A program made the translations under genes and the position numbers. 14,987 nucleotides of DNA from an uncultured Candidatus Melainabacteria bacterium (GTDB lineage: Bacteria > Cyanobacteriota > Vampirovibrionia > Gastranaerophilales > Gastranaerophilaceae). Positions 1 through 7,322 of the stretch are shown here, piece by piece. Below the pieces are notes generated by a model. The model searched no databases and had not been told where the DNA came from. It was given only the letters and a program-made list of their open reading frames with translations. The DNA is taken from the NCBI GenBank assembly GCA_937895785.1, contig CALBKW010000052.1, positions 1 to 14,987 of the forward strand, written 5' to 3'. Each line of letters starts with the position of its first letter. Position 1 is the first letter of the stretch.

Positions 1-8
1 ATATCAAT

Positions 9-1406
9 ATGAATTTTGCCAAGAAGTACGGTATATCAATAATATTTATAACACTTTGGTGCATAATTACTTTGTATAAAGTTTTTACACATTCAACTTG
101 GAGTGATGAGGCTCATGCTTGGAATATTGCACAAATGCTGAATTTTGTCGATATTATTAAATATATGCAAATTGAGGGGCATACTTTTATTTGGTATCTT
201 TGCATAATGCCCTTTGCTAAGCTTAATCTAGGTTATCCATATTCAATGCTCTTGCTAAATTGGTTCTTCTGTCTTATTGCGATTTTAATTTTATGGTTTA
301 AAGCTCCATTTAATACGTTTATAAAAGTTTTAATTATTTTTAGTTTTCCGTTTTTGAGTTATTTCCCTGTTATAGCAAGATGTTATTCAATAGGACTAGT
401 GTTTTTATTTGCACTGTTGGCTTTAGACAAAGTAAAACTAAAACATTCTAATACTTATGCATTGTTATTAATTTTGCTTGCAAATACAAGTGTGTTGGCT
501 CTTTTTGGGGCAACTGTTTTGGGGGTGAACTTCGTAGTTGATTTGATAAAAAACAAGGTTAAAAGTTTCTATCCATATTTAATTCTTTTTATAGGTGTGT
601 TATCAATTTATATTCAATTGGGTCATGTAATTGCTCCATCAAGTGATGTAACAGGTTTTTATAATCAAGGAATTAGCTTTTTATCACTTTTTGATTCTAC
701 TTTTTTTGTTGACAATTGGGGTTTGAATGTTGCACTTATTGCAACGATGATTGCTGGATTAGCAATATTTTACGTGGCAAATAAGATATTTCCTTTTATT
801 TTAATTTTTCCAACGTTAGCATTAATGCTTACATCAGCCTTTATTTATAATACTTTTTTCTGGCATTATTTTTTTATTTATGTCTATTTGATATGTTCTT
901 TATGGCTTGTATATCAACGAAAAACAGATTTGAAATTTAAATATGTTCCGTTAATTTTACTAGCTTATTTATCATTAATTTTAATTTTTTGGTCAACAAA
1001 TCCAAAGCATTATAATGAAACGTATAACAATCAATACGCAAGTTTAGCTCAATATATAAAAAATAATGATAGATTAAATAGCTCAAAAATACTTGGCATT
1101 GAGATGATTCCAGAAAGTTTGGGTGTGTATTTGAAGAAGTATAATATTGATGTGTACCATCTTTGCGCAGCGGAAAAGTATAGTAATTTTTATGTTAATA
1201 AAAACCACTGTAAATATAAATTCGGTTGGAACGCCTTTGATAAAAGTTATGATGAAAAAGGTACATATTTGATTATTCCAGAAAAATATTACCCAAATAA
1301 TAATGTTGTGCGCTTTTATGACAAAAACAAAAAAGATATTTTTTATCTAGTTCTAGTTGAAAATGTATATAAAGTTAAAATTTTTGAGTTGAAAAAATCA
1401 AAATAG
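9..1406 (+). CDS. multi-pass membrane protein, GT-C glycosyltransferase-like
   Basis: A 465-aa protein made mostly of hydrophobic segments, about ten likely membrane spans, followed by a soluble C-terminal tail of roughly 120 residues. The first span (about residues 9-26) leads into a loop with an acidic pair, D33-E34 in WSDEAHAW, then EGHTFIWY near 56-63 and an ARCYS element near 122. An acidic motif in the first outer loop followed by many spans is the layout of GT-C enzymes (PMT/ArnT-like) that move sugars from polyprenyl-phosphate donors outside the membrane. That family assignment is inference from layout; the substrate is unknown. The reading frame stays open to the window edge, so the true start may lie upstream. 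It precedes the flagellar block but is separated from fliJ by 163 bases, so it is probably not in the same operon. Confidence 0.6.
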   Translation: MNFAKKYGISIIFITLWCIITLYKVFTHSTWSDEAHAWNIAQMLNFVDIIKYMQIEGHTFIWYLCIMPFAKLNLGYPYSMLLLNWFFCLIAILILWFKAPFNTFIKVLIIFSFPFLSYFPVIARCYSIGLVFLFALLALDKVKLKHSNTYALLLILLANTSVLALFGATVLGVNFVVDLIKNKVKSFYPYLILFIGVLSIYIQLGHVIAPSSDVTGFYNQGISFLSLFDSTFFVDNWGLNVALIATMIAGLAIFYVANKIFPFILIFPTLALMLTSAFIYNTFFWHYFFIYVYLICSLWLVYQRKTDLKFKYVPLILLAYLSLILIFWSTNPKHYNETYNNQYASLAQYIKNNDRLNSSKILGIEMIPESLGVYLKKYNIDVYHLCAAEKYSNFYVNKNHCKYKFGWNAFDKSYDEKGTYLIIPEKYYPNNNVVRFYDKNKKDIFYLVLVENVYKVKIFELKKSK

Positions 1407-1569
1407 AGTATCCGTTTAATAAACTTTAATCAAAAAAATGAAATATACATCTTTTGGTCTATTTTTTTAGTGAAATATCAACCGTTTAATGTATGGTAAA
1501 TAATAAATAAATATTGTAATCTTGTACCGTGATAGATGTGTAAATCTATCGGGGCAAAAGAGGTAAGAC
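1407..1569 (+). promoter_or_regulatory. leader of fliJ with hairpin beside the ribosome site
   Basis: A 163-base gap with no gene. Close to fliJ there is a hairpin with a perfect 7-bp stem (1531-1537 with 1544-1550, loop GTGTAA), extendable by C-G pairs at 1527-1528. It ends just before the SD sequence AGAGGT (1559-1564), which lies 5 bases from the TTG start of fliJ and decides that start. Further upstream the 9-mer CCGTTTAAT occurs twice (1412-1420 and 1482-1490), 70 bases apart. I see no clear terminator for the upstream gene and no convincing sigma70 promoter. A weak sigma28-like arrangement (TAAA, 15 bases, CCGTGATA) is present but far from consensus. Confidence 0.4.
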
Positions 1570-2019
1570 TTGAAAAAATATTCATTCAGATTACAACCAG
1601 TCTTGGATATTCGCGAAAAAACGTTAGAAGACAAAAGATTGGAAATGGCACAAGTTATTCAATTGCTAAATGAGCAACAAGAAGGTCTTGAAAGACTTTT
1701 GGCAAAACAAGGTTCTTATAAAGAAGAATTGGAAAGCTTGTCACTAGAAGATATCTTGAATGTATTTGCTCTCGCAAACTTCGAAAATTATATGGTAACT
1801 CTTCAAGAACAAATAACACAACAGAAGTTTACTATAGAAAACACAAAAAAGGCTTTAAGAGTAAAGCAAGAAGCGGTAAACGAAGCCCTAAAAGACGTTA
1901 AAGTTTTTGAAAAACTCAAAGAAAAACAATCTCAAAAGTTCTATAGAGATATAGAAATGAAAGAGGCAAACGAGATAGACGACATCTCAACAGCAAGATA
2001 CAAACTAAAAAGAGCATAA
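1570..2019 (+). CDS. fliJ: flagellar export protein FliJ
   Basis: A 149-aa, almost wholly coiled-coil protein rich in Glu, Lys and Gln, opening with KKYSFRLQPVLDIREKTLEDKR. This FRLQxVLDxRE opening is the hallmark of FliJ in many phyla, and the length matches the family. FliJ is the soluble stalk-like part of the flagellar type III export ATPase complex; it touches FliI and FlhA and helps pass chaperone-bound cargo. The start is TTG at 1570, supported by AGAGGT five bases upstream; no in-frame ATG would preserve the conserved N-terminus. fliK follows after 12 bases. fliJ-fliK-flgD-flgE is the usual order in fla/che operons, which supports the call. The ATPase gene fliI, which normally sits just before fliJ, is not in its usual place here; the upstream neighbour is a membrane glycosyltransferase-like gene. 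Confidence 0.9.
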   Translation: MKKYSFRLQPVLDIREKTLEDKRLEMAQVIQLLNEQQEGLERLLAKQGSYKEELESLSLEDILNVFALANFENYMVTLQEQITQQKFTIENTKKALRVKQEAVNEALKDVKVFEKLKEKQSQKFYRDIEMKEANEIDDISTARYKLKRA

Positions 2020-2031
2020 CAAAAGGTAAAA

Positions 2032-4266
2032 ATGACACAACAACTAGACTTAACTTTCAATACAGCGAATACAATGGATAAGATGATGACTCAATCTCAA
2101 TCAAAATCTTATTCAAGTTCGTCTTATACAAATGCAGATCAATTTGACAATTATTTGAGCTCTGCAAATAAAAGTTATACTCAAGAAAATAGTAGAAGTT
2201 TCAACGATACTAAAGCTCAAACTAAAAATGAATATAAGACAAATTCACAACAAGATAATAAATCTAATAATGTGACTGAAAATAAAACAGAATATAAAGA
2301 AACAACAAAGTACGAAGAAAAATCAAATACAACTACAGCAGATGATAAAAACTCAGTAAAAGAAAATGTAGAAAATAATGAAACAAATGTTTCTACTGAC
2401 CTTGTGGCAGATGATGTGGTTGTGGAAAACAACGAAGTTGATGTTAATGCAATGATGTTGGTAAGTAACGCTCAAATGGCTAACCTAGAGCCTGCTAATA
2501 ATGAAACTGTTAATAATCAAATTGCAATGTCTGATGTTGTTGTCGATGACGAAATCCCAGCAGAGGCAATTAAATCTGGTATCAATTTAGATACACTAGC
2601 AAAAGCTGTTGAAACAGGCGTAGAAGATACAACTGGTGTTAATATGCAGGCTGTTGAAAATGCGGTTAAAGATACAGTTTCAAAAGAAGATACTATCGCT
2701 GCTTTATATAAAGTCGGAGCAGATAAGGTTAAAGAAGTAAAAGACGTAAAAGATGTAAAAGATGTAAATGTTGATACAAAAGTTGAAGTTAAAATCGACG
2801 AAACTGACCTAAAAGACGATACTAAAATCGCTTTGAATGATGACATTAAAATCGTAGATAAAATTAGCGACAGTGCTAAAGATGTTAAGGTTGAGTTAGA
2901 CGCTGAAACTAAAACTGATGTTAAAGCTGATTTAGATGTTAAGAATGACGTTAAAAATGTAGATGAAAAACAGATTGTAGCAGACGTTAAAGATGACAAA
3001 AAAGTTGAAAATAACAATGTAGCAATTAACCTTCAAGACATCAAAGAAAATGTTGAAAATAAAGTAAACGTAATTAACGATAATGAAATTGTTGATAACA
3101 AAACTCAAAAAATTGAAACAAATGCTACTACAAATGCAGACAAAATGAATGATTTGAAAGATGAAATTCAATCTGCAAAACTTGAAAACGCTTATGAAAC
3201 AATGAGTACTCAAGATGAAAAATCTGTTAAAAACGATAATAAAGTAGTAGATGATAAGTTTGCAAAAACAAATGTTCAAGCTGATGAAACAATGGACATA
3301 AAAGACGATACAAAGGGTATTGAATTTGTTTCTCAAAAACAAGACAAAGTTGTAGACAAAAATGACGTCCAAGATAAACATTTAGCAAACGTAAAAGAAA
3401 AAGTTGAAAACGTTAAAATCCAAGTTGAAGATAACGTAAAGGTTAATGTAAACAACCAAGTTCAAGACAGTGCAAAAGTTGAAAAAGCAAACGAAACAAT
3501 GACTAAAGCGGGGTTGTCAACACAAACTTTACGTGAAATGGACGGTAAAGTTACAGCAATGGAAACTGGAAATCAAGCTGGCGCTCAATTTGGCGAAACA
3601 TCTCAAGAAATGTTAATGCGTGATATGTTATCTCAAAACGCAACAACTCAAACTACAGATGCAAAAACAACAGTTGATTTTGCTCAAGCTATGAACAAAA
3701 CAACTATTACTCAACAAACACAAACTCAACAAAATATTCAAGAAGCACAGGATGTTAGTATTTTAGATCAAATTAGAGCAAAATTTGCAGTTTCAAAACA
3801 AAATGGCTTGCAAAAAATTACAATTGGCTTAACTCCTGAAAGCTTGGGTAAGGTAACTGTAGAAATCGTAAAAGGTCAAAACGGAATTTCAGCTCACTTG
3901 TTAGCAGATAATCCTCAAGCGAAGGAAATTTTAGACAAAAATCTTGATGGATTGAAATCAGTACTTCAATCGCAAGGTGTGAACGTTAACAACGTAAACG
4001 TAAAAGTTGCAGAAGCAGGTCGTTCTTCTGATAGCAACAATAACATGTTCCAAAATGAAGACGGACAGTTTAACCAAGGTTCAAACGGTGAACATTCAAG
4101 AGGTGATAGCTCATCAAATCAAGAAAGACGTTCTGAATACGAATTTATGCAAAACAACGCAATGCAAACAGATAATTCAGAGGTCGAGGAAACAACAAAC
4201 ACCGTTCAAATGGAAAAAACTGTAAGTATCAAAGGCGGAAATGGCAAAATAAGTTATAAATTATAG
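2032..4266 (+). CDS. fliK: flagellar hook-length control protein FliK
   Basis: A 744-aa protein. The C-terminal part (about residues 580-665) is the Flg_hook domain: IRAKFAVSKQNGLQKITIGL, then a TPESLGKVTVEI core around 600-612, then LKSVLQSQGVNVNNVNVKV. This domain flips the export gate from rod/hook substrates to filament substrates. Residues 1-560 are low-complexity and extremely rich in Lys, Asp, Asn, Val, Thr and Gln, including VKDVKDVKDVN-type repeats. FliK is secreted and acts as a molecular ruler, and about 400 residues is common, so this one is unusually long. The start ATG at 2032 follows AAAGGT. flgD begins 34 bases after the stop. The family call rests on the C-terminal domain and the neighbours; the N-terminal part could not be identified alone. 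Confidence 0.9.
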   Translation: MTQQLDLTFNTANTMDKMMTQSQSKSYSSSSYTNADQFDNYLSSANKSYTQENSRSFNDTKAQTKNEYKTNSQQDNKSNNVTENKTEYKETTKYEEKSNTTTADDKNSVKENVENNETNVSTDLVADDVVVENNEVDVNAMMLVSNAQMANLEPANNETVNNQIAMSDVVVDDEIPAEAIKSGINLDTLAKAVETGVEDTTGVNMQAVENAVKDTVSKEDTIAALYKVGADKVKEVKDVKDVKDVNVDTKVEVKIDETDLKDDTKIALNDDIKIVDKISDSAKDVKVELDAETKTDVKADLDVKNDVKNVDEKQIVADVKDDKKVENNNVAINLQDIKENVENKVNVINDNEIVDNKTQKIETNATTNADKMNDLKDEIQSAKLENAYETMSTQDEKSVKNDNKVVDDKFAKTNVQADETMDIKDDTKGIEFVSQKQDKVVDKNDVQDKHLANVKEKVENVKIQVEDNVKVNVNNQVQDSAKVEKANETMTKAGLSTQTLREMDGKVTAMETGNQAGAQFGETSQEMLMRDMLSQNATTQTTDAKTTVDFAQAMNKTTITQQTQTQQNIQEAQDVSILDQIRAKFAVSKQNGLQKITIGLTPESLGKVTVEIVKGQNGISAHLLADNPQAKEILDKNLDGLKSVLQSQGVNVNNVNVKVAEAGRSSDSNNNMFQNEDGQFNQGSNGEHSRGDSSSNQERRSEYEFMQNNAMQTDNSEVEETTNTVQMEKTVSIKGGNGKISYKL
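2728..2772 (+). repeat. tandem 9-base repeat inside fliK
   Basis: A 9-base unit, GTAAAAGAY, is repeated head to tail at 2737-2745, 2746-2754 and 2755-2763. It is flanked by degenerate copies GTTAAAGAA (2728-2736) and GTAAATGTT (2764-2772). Each unit encodes Val-Lys-Asp, so gain or loss of units keeps the frame and changes only the length of the FliK middle region. Confidence 0.8.
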
Positions 4267-4280
4267 TATGTGAAATAAAT

Positions 4281-4291
4281 GGAGAGGTAGG
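4281..4291 (+). promoter_or_regulatory. double ribosome-binding site of flgD
   Basis: GGAGAGGTAGG carries two overlapping SD-like cores 8 to 13 bases before the flgD ATG at 4300. It supports that start and suggests strong translation of the hook cap protein. Confidence 0.6.
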
Positions 4292-4299
4292 TAAAGTAA

Positions 4300-4833
4300 A
4301 TGTCAAGTGTTACTTCGCAATTAACTCAATTGCAAACAAATACGGCAATTAACGAAAGTAAACAACAGAAAAAAAGTACGAATGACGTAACTGATGCAAA
4401 TATGTTTCTAAAACTAATGTTGAAACAAATGGAGCAACAAGACCCAACAGAACCAACAGATAACTCTCAATGGTTGGCACAAATGGCTCAATACTCATCA
4501 TTAGAAGCAATGAACAATTTGAACTCAAGTTTCGGTGAAGTTGCAAATCAATTGAAAACGATGAATGACACAATTTCATCAAATGCATCAATTACTCAAA
4601 CATTGTCATTAGTGGGCAAGGATGTAACTTTGAATGTACCAAAATATGATGACAAAGGGCATGTTGTAACAAATGAAAAAGGTGAAGTTCAATACGACAA
4701 AGTAGAGGGTACAGTTTCAGAAGCATCCTTTGCAGATGGCACAGGATACATTAAAGTTGGTGATAAATCTTATCCAATCGGATACGTAGATTCAATCAAA
4801 AATCCACAACAAAATCCGCAACAAGATACATAA
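4300..4833 (+). CDS. flgD: flagellar hook-capping protein FlgD
   Basis: A 177-aa protein with the FlgD N-terminal signature at about residues 33-70: MFLKLMLKQMEQQDPTEP followed by a stretch ending in AQYSSLEAMNNLN. FlgD sits at the tip of the growing hook and helps FlgE subunits insert. After a Ser/Thr-rich linker there is a short beta-rich part (about 100-165, LVGKDVTLNVP to YPIGYVDSI), which looks like one small SH3/Tudor-like domain. The larger two-domain C-terminal half of enteric FlgD (about 230 aa) is absent; short forms are common in Gram-positive-type flagella. The tail ends in a small NPQQ repeat. It sits between fliK and flgE as expected. The next gene is separated by a structured 148-base leader, so flgE may be controlled separately. 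Confidence 0.92.
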   Translation: MSSVTSQLTQLQTNTAINESKQQKKSTNDVTDANMFLKLMLKQMEQQDPTEPTDNSQWLAQMAQYSSLEAMNNLNSSFGEVANQLKTMNDTISSNASITQTLSLVGKDVTLNVPKYDDKGHVVTNEKGEVQYDKVEGTVSEASFADGTGYIKVGDKSYPIGYVDSIKNPQQNPQQDT

Positions 4834-4981
4834 ATATAATTAAATAAAAAAAAGAATAGTCGGAAAGACTACAAGACTTGGGAAAGTCCTCAACGGAATG
4901 AGGCAAAAAGATATTCTGAACTTATTTCAGAAATAAAAACGAAAATAATAATTATTCATAAAAGGACATAGAGGAGGAAAC
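4834..4981 (+). promoter_or_regulatory. structured flgE leader, four consecutive hairpins
   Basis: The 148-base gap before flgE holds four hairpins in a row: 4857-4861 with 4867-4871 (loop GGAAA); 4875-4879 with 4884-4888 (loop GGGA, GNRA type); 4888-4892 with 4899-4903 (loop ACGGAA, sharing one base with the second stem); and 4914-4920 with 4926-4932 (loop CTTAT, 7-bp stem). The first two stems are built from AGTC and GACT arms that can also pair with each other in other combinations, so two alternative folds are possible. An AT-rich stretch follows, then a very strong SD site (AGAGGAGGA, 4970-4978) just before the ATG at 4982. There is no T-tract after the hairpins, so a simple terminator is unlikely. 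I do not recognise a known riboswitch class. Confidence 0.5.
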
Positions 4982-6403
4982 ATGTCACAAGCTTTATACA
5001 CATCAATGACAGGGTTGAACGTAGCTCAGCAGGCAATCAATGTAGTATCAAACAATGTAGCAAACATTAATACTACAGCCTTCAAATCAGCTGATGCAAG
5101 ATTTGCAACTTTGTTCTCAAACACATTAACAGCAGGTAATGCTCCTTCTGCAACTGCAGGTGGTACAAACCCTAAACAAATCGGTTTAGGTGTAAAATTG
5201 GAAGCTATTACTAGAAACTTCACAATTGGTTCTTACTTATCAACAGGTAACTCTGACGACTCAATGATTTCAGGTCGTGGTTATTACACAGTAATGGACC
5301 CATCTGGTAACGTATTCTTAACTCGTGACGGTGGTTTCACTCTAGATGCTAACGGCGATATGATTACTGCATCTGGTAACAAAGTTTTAGGTGCAGCAAG
5401 ATTAACAAGTGAAGAAGCATCTCAAGTTCCAATTCACGTTCCAAGATCAATCACTTCAACTGTTAGTGGTGCAGATTTAACAAATAAATCATTAGGTGAA
5501 TTGAACAATGCAGAATTCACAGCTGGTAAGTTAGATATCAATGTTACTAGTAAAGGTGAACTTGCAAAAATTCAAATTGAAATCACGCAAGATATGATTG
5601 ACGATGCTCAAGGTGTAGATGAGCTTTGCGCAAAAATTAACGATGCGATAAGACGTGCAATTGCAAACACAAATTGTGAAGTAACAGGTGCACCTTTACA
5701 AGACCCACCAACTGTTACATTCAATCCTGGTACAGATGGTACAATCAAATTCAAGATTGAAAACGGTACAAATTCAACAGCTAGTATGCAATCTTCATCA
5801 ACAGCTAACTTTGCAAAAGTTTTAAGTTTAGATACCGTAAAACTTTCTGATATGACTGCAAATCCAGACGGTATTTCATCAAAAACATTATCTTATGTAG
5901 TTCAAGTTGACCCAGAAGCATCTCCTGACACAAGAACATCTTTATCAGGTTATACAATTGGTGCAGACGGTACTATTGAAGCATCATACGATAATGGTGA
6001 TAAATTAACAGTAGTATTGAACGATACAACTCACGCATTTGAATTCCAATATGTAACAGCATCAGGTGTTTACATTCTTGGAGATGACGTTACAATGAAC
6101 CCTAACGTATGTTCTGAAAGCAGTTTGGTAATGCAAATTGCAACAGTTACAAACGAAGCAGGTTTAGTATCTCAAGCAAGCAACTTATGGACAATCGGAC
6201 CTGATACAGGTGACGTTTCTTACACAGTTGCAGGTCAAATGGGTACAGGTGAAATTGTAACAGGCGGTTTAGAAGGTTCTAACGTTGACCTTGCAAGAGA
6301 ATTATCAAATATGATTGTTGCTCAACGTGCAATCAATGCTAACTCTCGTGTATTCGGTACAGCAAGTTCAGTATTAGAAACATTATCTCAATTAGGTAGA
6401 TAA
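4982..6403 (+). CDS. flgE: flagellar hook protein FlgE
   Basis: A 473-aa protein with both conserved ends of the rod/hook family. The N-terminal D0 segment (residues 1-45) has LYTSMTGLNVAQQAINVVSNNVANINTTAFK, with the usual NNVAN core. The C-terminal segment (about 435-473) has NVDLARELSNMIVAQRAINANSRVFGTASSVLETL. These ends form the coiled-coil core of the polymer, while the long, variable middle forms the outer domains D1/D2. About 470 aa fits the hook subunit and is much longer than rod proteins FlgF and FlgG. Codon choice is very uniform (TCA, ACA, GCA, GTA), unlike the first gene, and the SD is near perfect, both consistent with high expression. The protein polymerises outside the cell into the universal joint, with length set by FliK and capping by FlgD, both encoded just upstream. 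Confidence 0.93.
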   Translation: MSQALYTSMTGLNVAQQAINVVSNNVANINTTAFKSADARFATLFSNTLTAGNAPSATAGGTNPKQIGLGVKLEAITRNFTIGSYLSTGNSDDSMISGRGYYTVMDPSGNVFLTRDGGFTLDANGDMITASGNKVLGAARLTSEEASQVPIHVPRSITSTVSGADLTNKSLGELNNAEFTAGKLDINVTSKGELAKIQIEITQDMIDDAQGVDELCAKINDAIRRAIANTNCEVTGAPLQDPPTVTFNPGTDGTIKFKIENGTNSTASMQSSSTANFAKVLSLDTVKLSDMTANPDGISSKTLSYVVQVDPEASPDTRTSLSGYTIGADGTIEASYDNGDKLTVVLNDTTHAFEFQYVTASGVYILGDDVTMNPNVCSESSLVMQIATVTNEAGLVSQASNLWTIGPDTGDVSYTVAGQMGTGEIVTGGLEGSNVDLARELSNMIVAQRAINANSRVFGTASSVLETLSQLGR

Positions 6404-6421
6404 TAAATTATAATTGGTAAA

Positions 6422-6440
6422 GGGCGCTTTTAAAGCGCCC
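6422..6440 (+). terminator. GC-rich hairpin after flgE
   Basis: A perfect 9-bp inverted repeat (6422-6430 with 6432-6440, GGGCGCTTT arm) begins 18 bases after the flgE stop. It is the most GC-rich spot nearby. No T-run follows it, so intrinsic termination is uncertain. It may instead protect the 3' end of the flagellar message. Confidence 0.5.
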
Positions 6441-6455
6441 AATATCAAGTGCAAC

Positions 6456-6533
6456 TTGGGATTTTAACATTGTTAAGCAATGTTAAGTATCTCAAAACAT
6501 GCTGAAACCATGATATATCATGCTTTCAGGCAT
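6456..6533 (+). other. two long hairpins in the flgE-yggS gap
   Basis: The 234-base gap 6404-6637 has no gene but much structure. One hairpin runs 6456-6495: a perfect inner 9-bp stem (TTAACATTG with CAATGTTAA), then after a small internal loop a further 7 pairs (6456-6462 with 6489-6495, one of them G-T). A second runs 6499-6533: ATGCTGAAA pairs with TTTCAGGCAT with one bulged base, enclosing the perfect 14-base palindrome CATGATATATCATG (6509-6522). Both lie upstream of the yggS promoter, so they are either 3' structure of the flagellar transcript or DNA-level sites. Confidence 0.5.
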
Positions 6534-6559
6534 AACACGATAGGATAGGAAATAAAAAG

Positions 6560-6588
6560 TTGTCCTAATCATGAACAGGGTTTATAAT
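6560..6588 (+). promoter_or_regulatory. sigma70-type promoter for yggS-sepF
   Basis: TTGTCC (6560-6565) and a perfect TATAAT (6583-6588) are spaced by 17 bases. Transcription would start near 6595, leaving a leader of about 43 bases with an SD site AGAGG (6624-6628) nine bases before the yggS ATG. The region is also framed by the inverted repeat ATGAACA/TGTTCAT (6571-6577, 6596-6602), which brackets the -10 element and could be a regulator site. Confidence 0.7.
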
Positions 6589-6637
6589 AGATTTATGTTC
6601 ATTCCTTAAAGGACATCTCTTGTAGAGGTTATACCTT

Positions 6638-7303
6638 ATGGTTGAAAAAATTAAACAAGTTTTATCACAAATACAAGAGCAAATCGCACCTTATACACCA
6701 AATATAGTCGCAGTTACCAAGTACTTCGGTAGGGAAGCAATCCTAGATGCTTATCAAGTAGGGTTGAGAAACTTCGGAGAGTCAAGAGCGGTAGAGGCAA
6801 TAGAAAAGATTAACTCGTTACCAGAAGACGTTAAAGCAAATTCTAAATTTCACTTTATCGGACATCTTCAAACTAACAAGGTTAACAAAGTTGTTAAAAA
6901 CTTCGATGTTATACATTCAGTTGATTCTTTAAAGCTTGCTCAAGCCATTTCTGATGAGGCGATAAAAGAAGGGAAAGTTCAAGATGTATTTCTTCAATTG
7001 AACAATGCGAACGAAGAACAAAAGTTCGGGTTCTCAAAAGAAGAATTGTTTGAAAACTTCTCACAAATCAAAGATTTAAAAGGCTTGAATGTTTTAGGTC
7101 TTATGAACATCGCTCCACTTGGGTTAAGTGAAAATGAATTAGATATACTTTTTGAAGATGTGAGACAAACTCAAAATGAATTAGTGAAAGAGTTTAACTG
7201 CGAATTAAAAGAGCTATCAATGGGTATGAGTCAAGACTATCAAATCGCGGTGCGACATGGAGCAACCATGTTACGTATAGGTAGAAAATTATTTAGTAAT
7301 TAA
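6638..7303 (+). CDS. yggS: YggS/PROSC family PLP homeostasis protein
   Basis: A 221-aa single-domain protein of the YggS (YlmE, PLPBP) family. The PLP-binding lysine is K28 in NIVAVTKYFG; other family marks are GLRNFGESR (about 48-56), FHFIGHLQTNK near 80-90, HSVDSLKLA, and the phosphate-binding C-terminal stretch LSMGMSQDYQIAVRHGATMLRIGRKLF. The protein folds like the barrel of alanine racemase but has no known catalytic reaction; it buffers free pyridoxal 5'-phosphate in the cytoplasm. It has its own promoter upstream and is followed within 20 bases by sepF. The yggS-sepF linkage is typical of Cyanobacteria, Actinobacteria and Firmicutes (ylmE-ylmF), supporting both calls and the proposed phylum. 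Confidence 0.92.
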   Translation: MVEKIKQVLSQIQEQIAPYTPNIVAVTKYFGREAILDAYQVGLRNFGESRAVEAIEKINSLPEDVKANSKFHFIGHLQTNKVNKVVKNFDVIHSVDSLKLAQAISDEAIKEGKVQDVFLQLNNANEEQKFGFSKEELFENFSQIKDLKGLNVLGLMNIAPLGLSENELDILFEDVRQTQNELVKEFNCELKELSMGMSQDYQIAVRHGATMLRIGRKLFSN

Positions 7304-7309
7304 TATATT

Positions 7310-7314
7310 GGAGG
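7310..7314 (+). promoter_or_regulatory. ribosome-binding site deciding the sepF start
   Basis: GGAGG lies 8 bases before GTG at 7323. A longer frame could start at TTG 7308, but this SD would then fall inside the coding sequence and no SD lies ahead of that TTG. The GTG also gives the usual SepF N-terminus MAITEKIKG. Confidence 0.8.
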
Positions 7315-7322
7315 ACGAATTA

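Noticed and set aside
1507..1534. Sigma28-type flagellar promoter before fliJ
   Set aside because: TAAA and a CCGTGATA-like element are spaced well, but the -10 departs from GCCGATAT and overlaps the hairpin arm; too weak to call.
2217..3381. Three minus-strand open frames of 71, 166 and 149 aa across fliK
   Set aside because: They are antisense shadows of the Lys/Asp/Val repeats and give only Ser/Thr- or Ile/Phe-rich low-complexity sequence with no SD or motif.
4857..4932. c-di-GMP riboswitch before flgE
   Set aside because: The stems are short and in series and lack the conserved three-way junction and core sequence of class I or the pseudoknot of class II.
4007..5223. Open frames at 4007-4225 (+), 4349-4591 (-) and 5026-5223 (-)
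   Set aside because: They overlap fliK, flgD and flgE, whose families are certain, and have no ribosome site or recognisable domain.
6571..6609. 12-codon open frame before yggS that might be a leader peptide
   Set aside because: It begins upstream of the predicted transcription start near 6595 and has no SD.
7308..7322. TTG start for sepF
   Set aside because: The only SD (GGAGG 7310-7314) lies inside this extension and points to GTG 7323.
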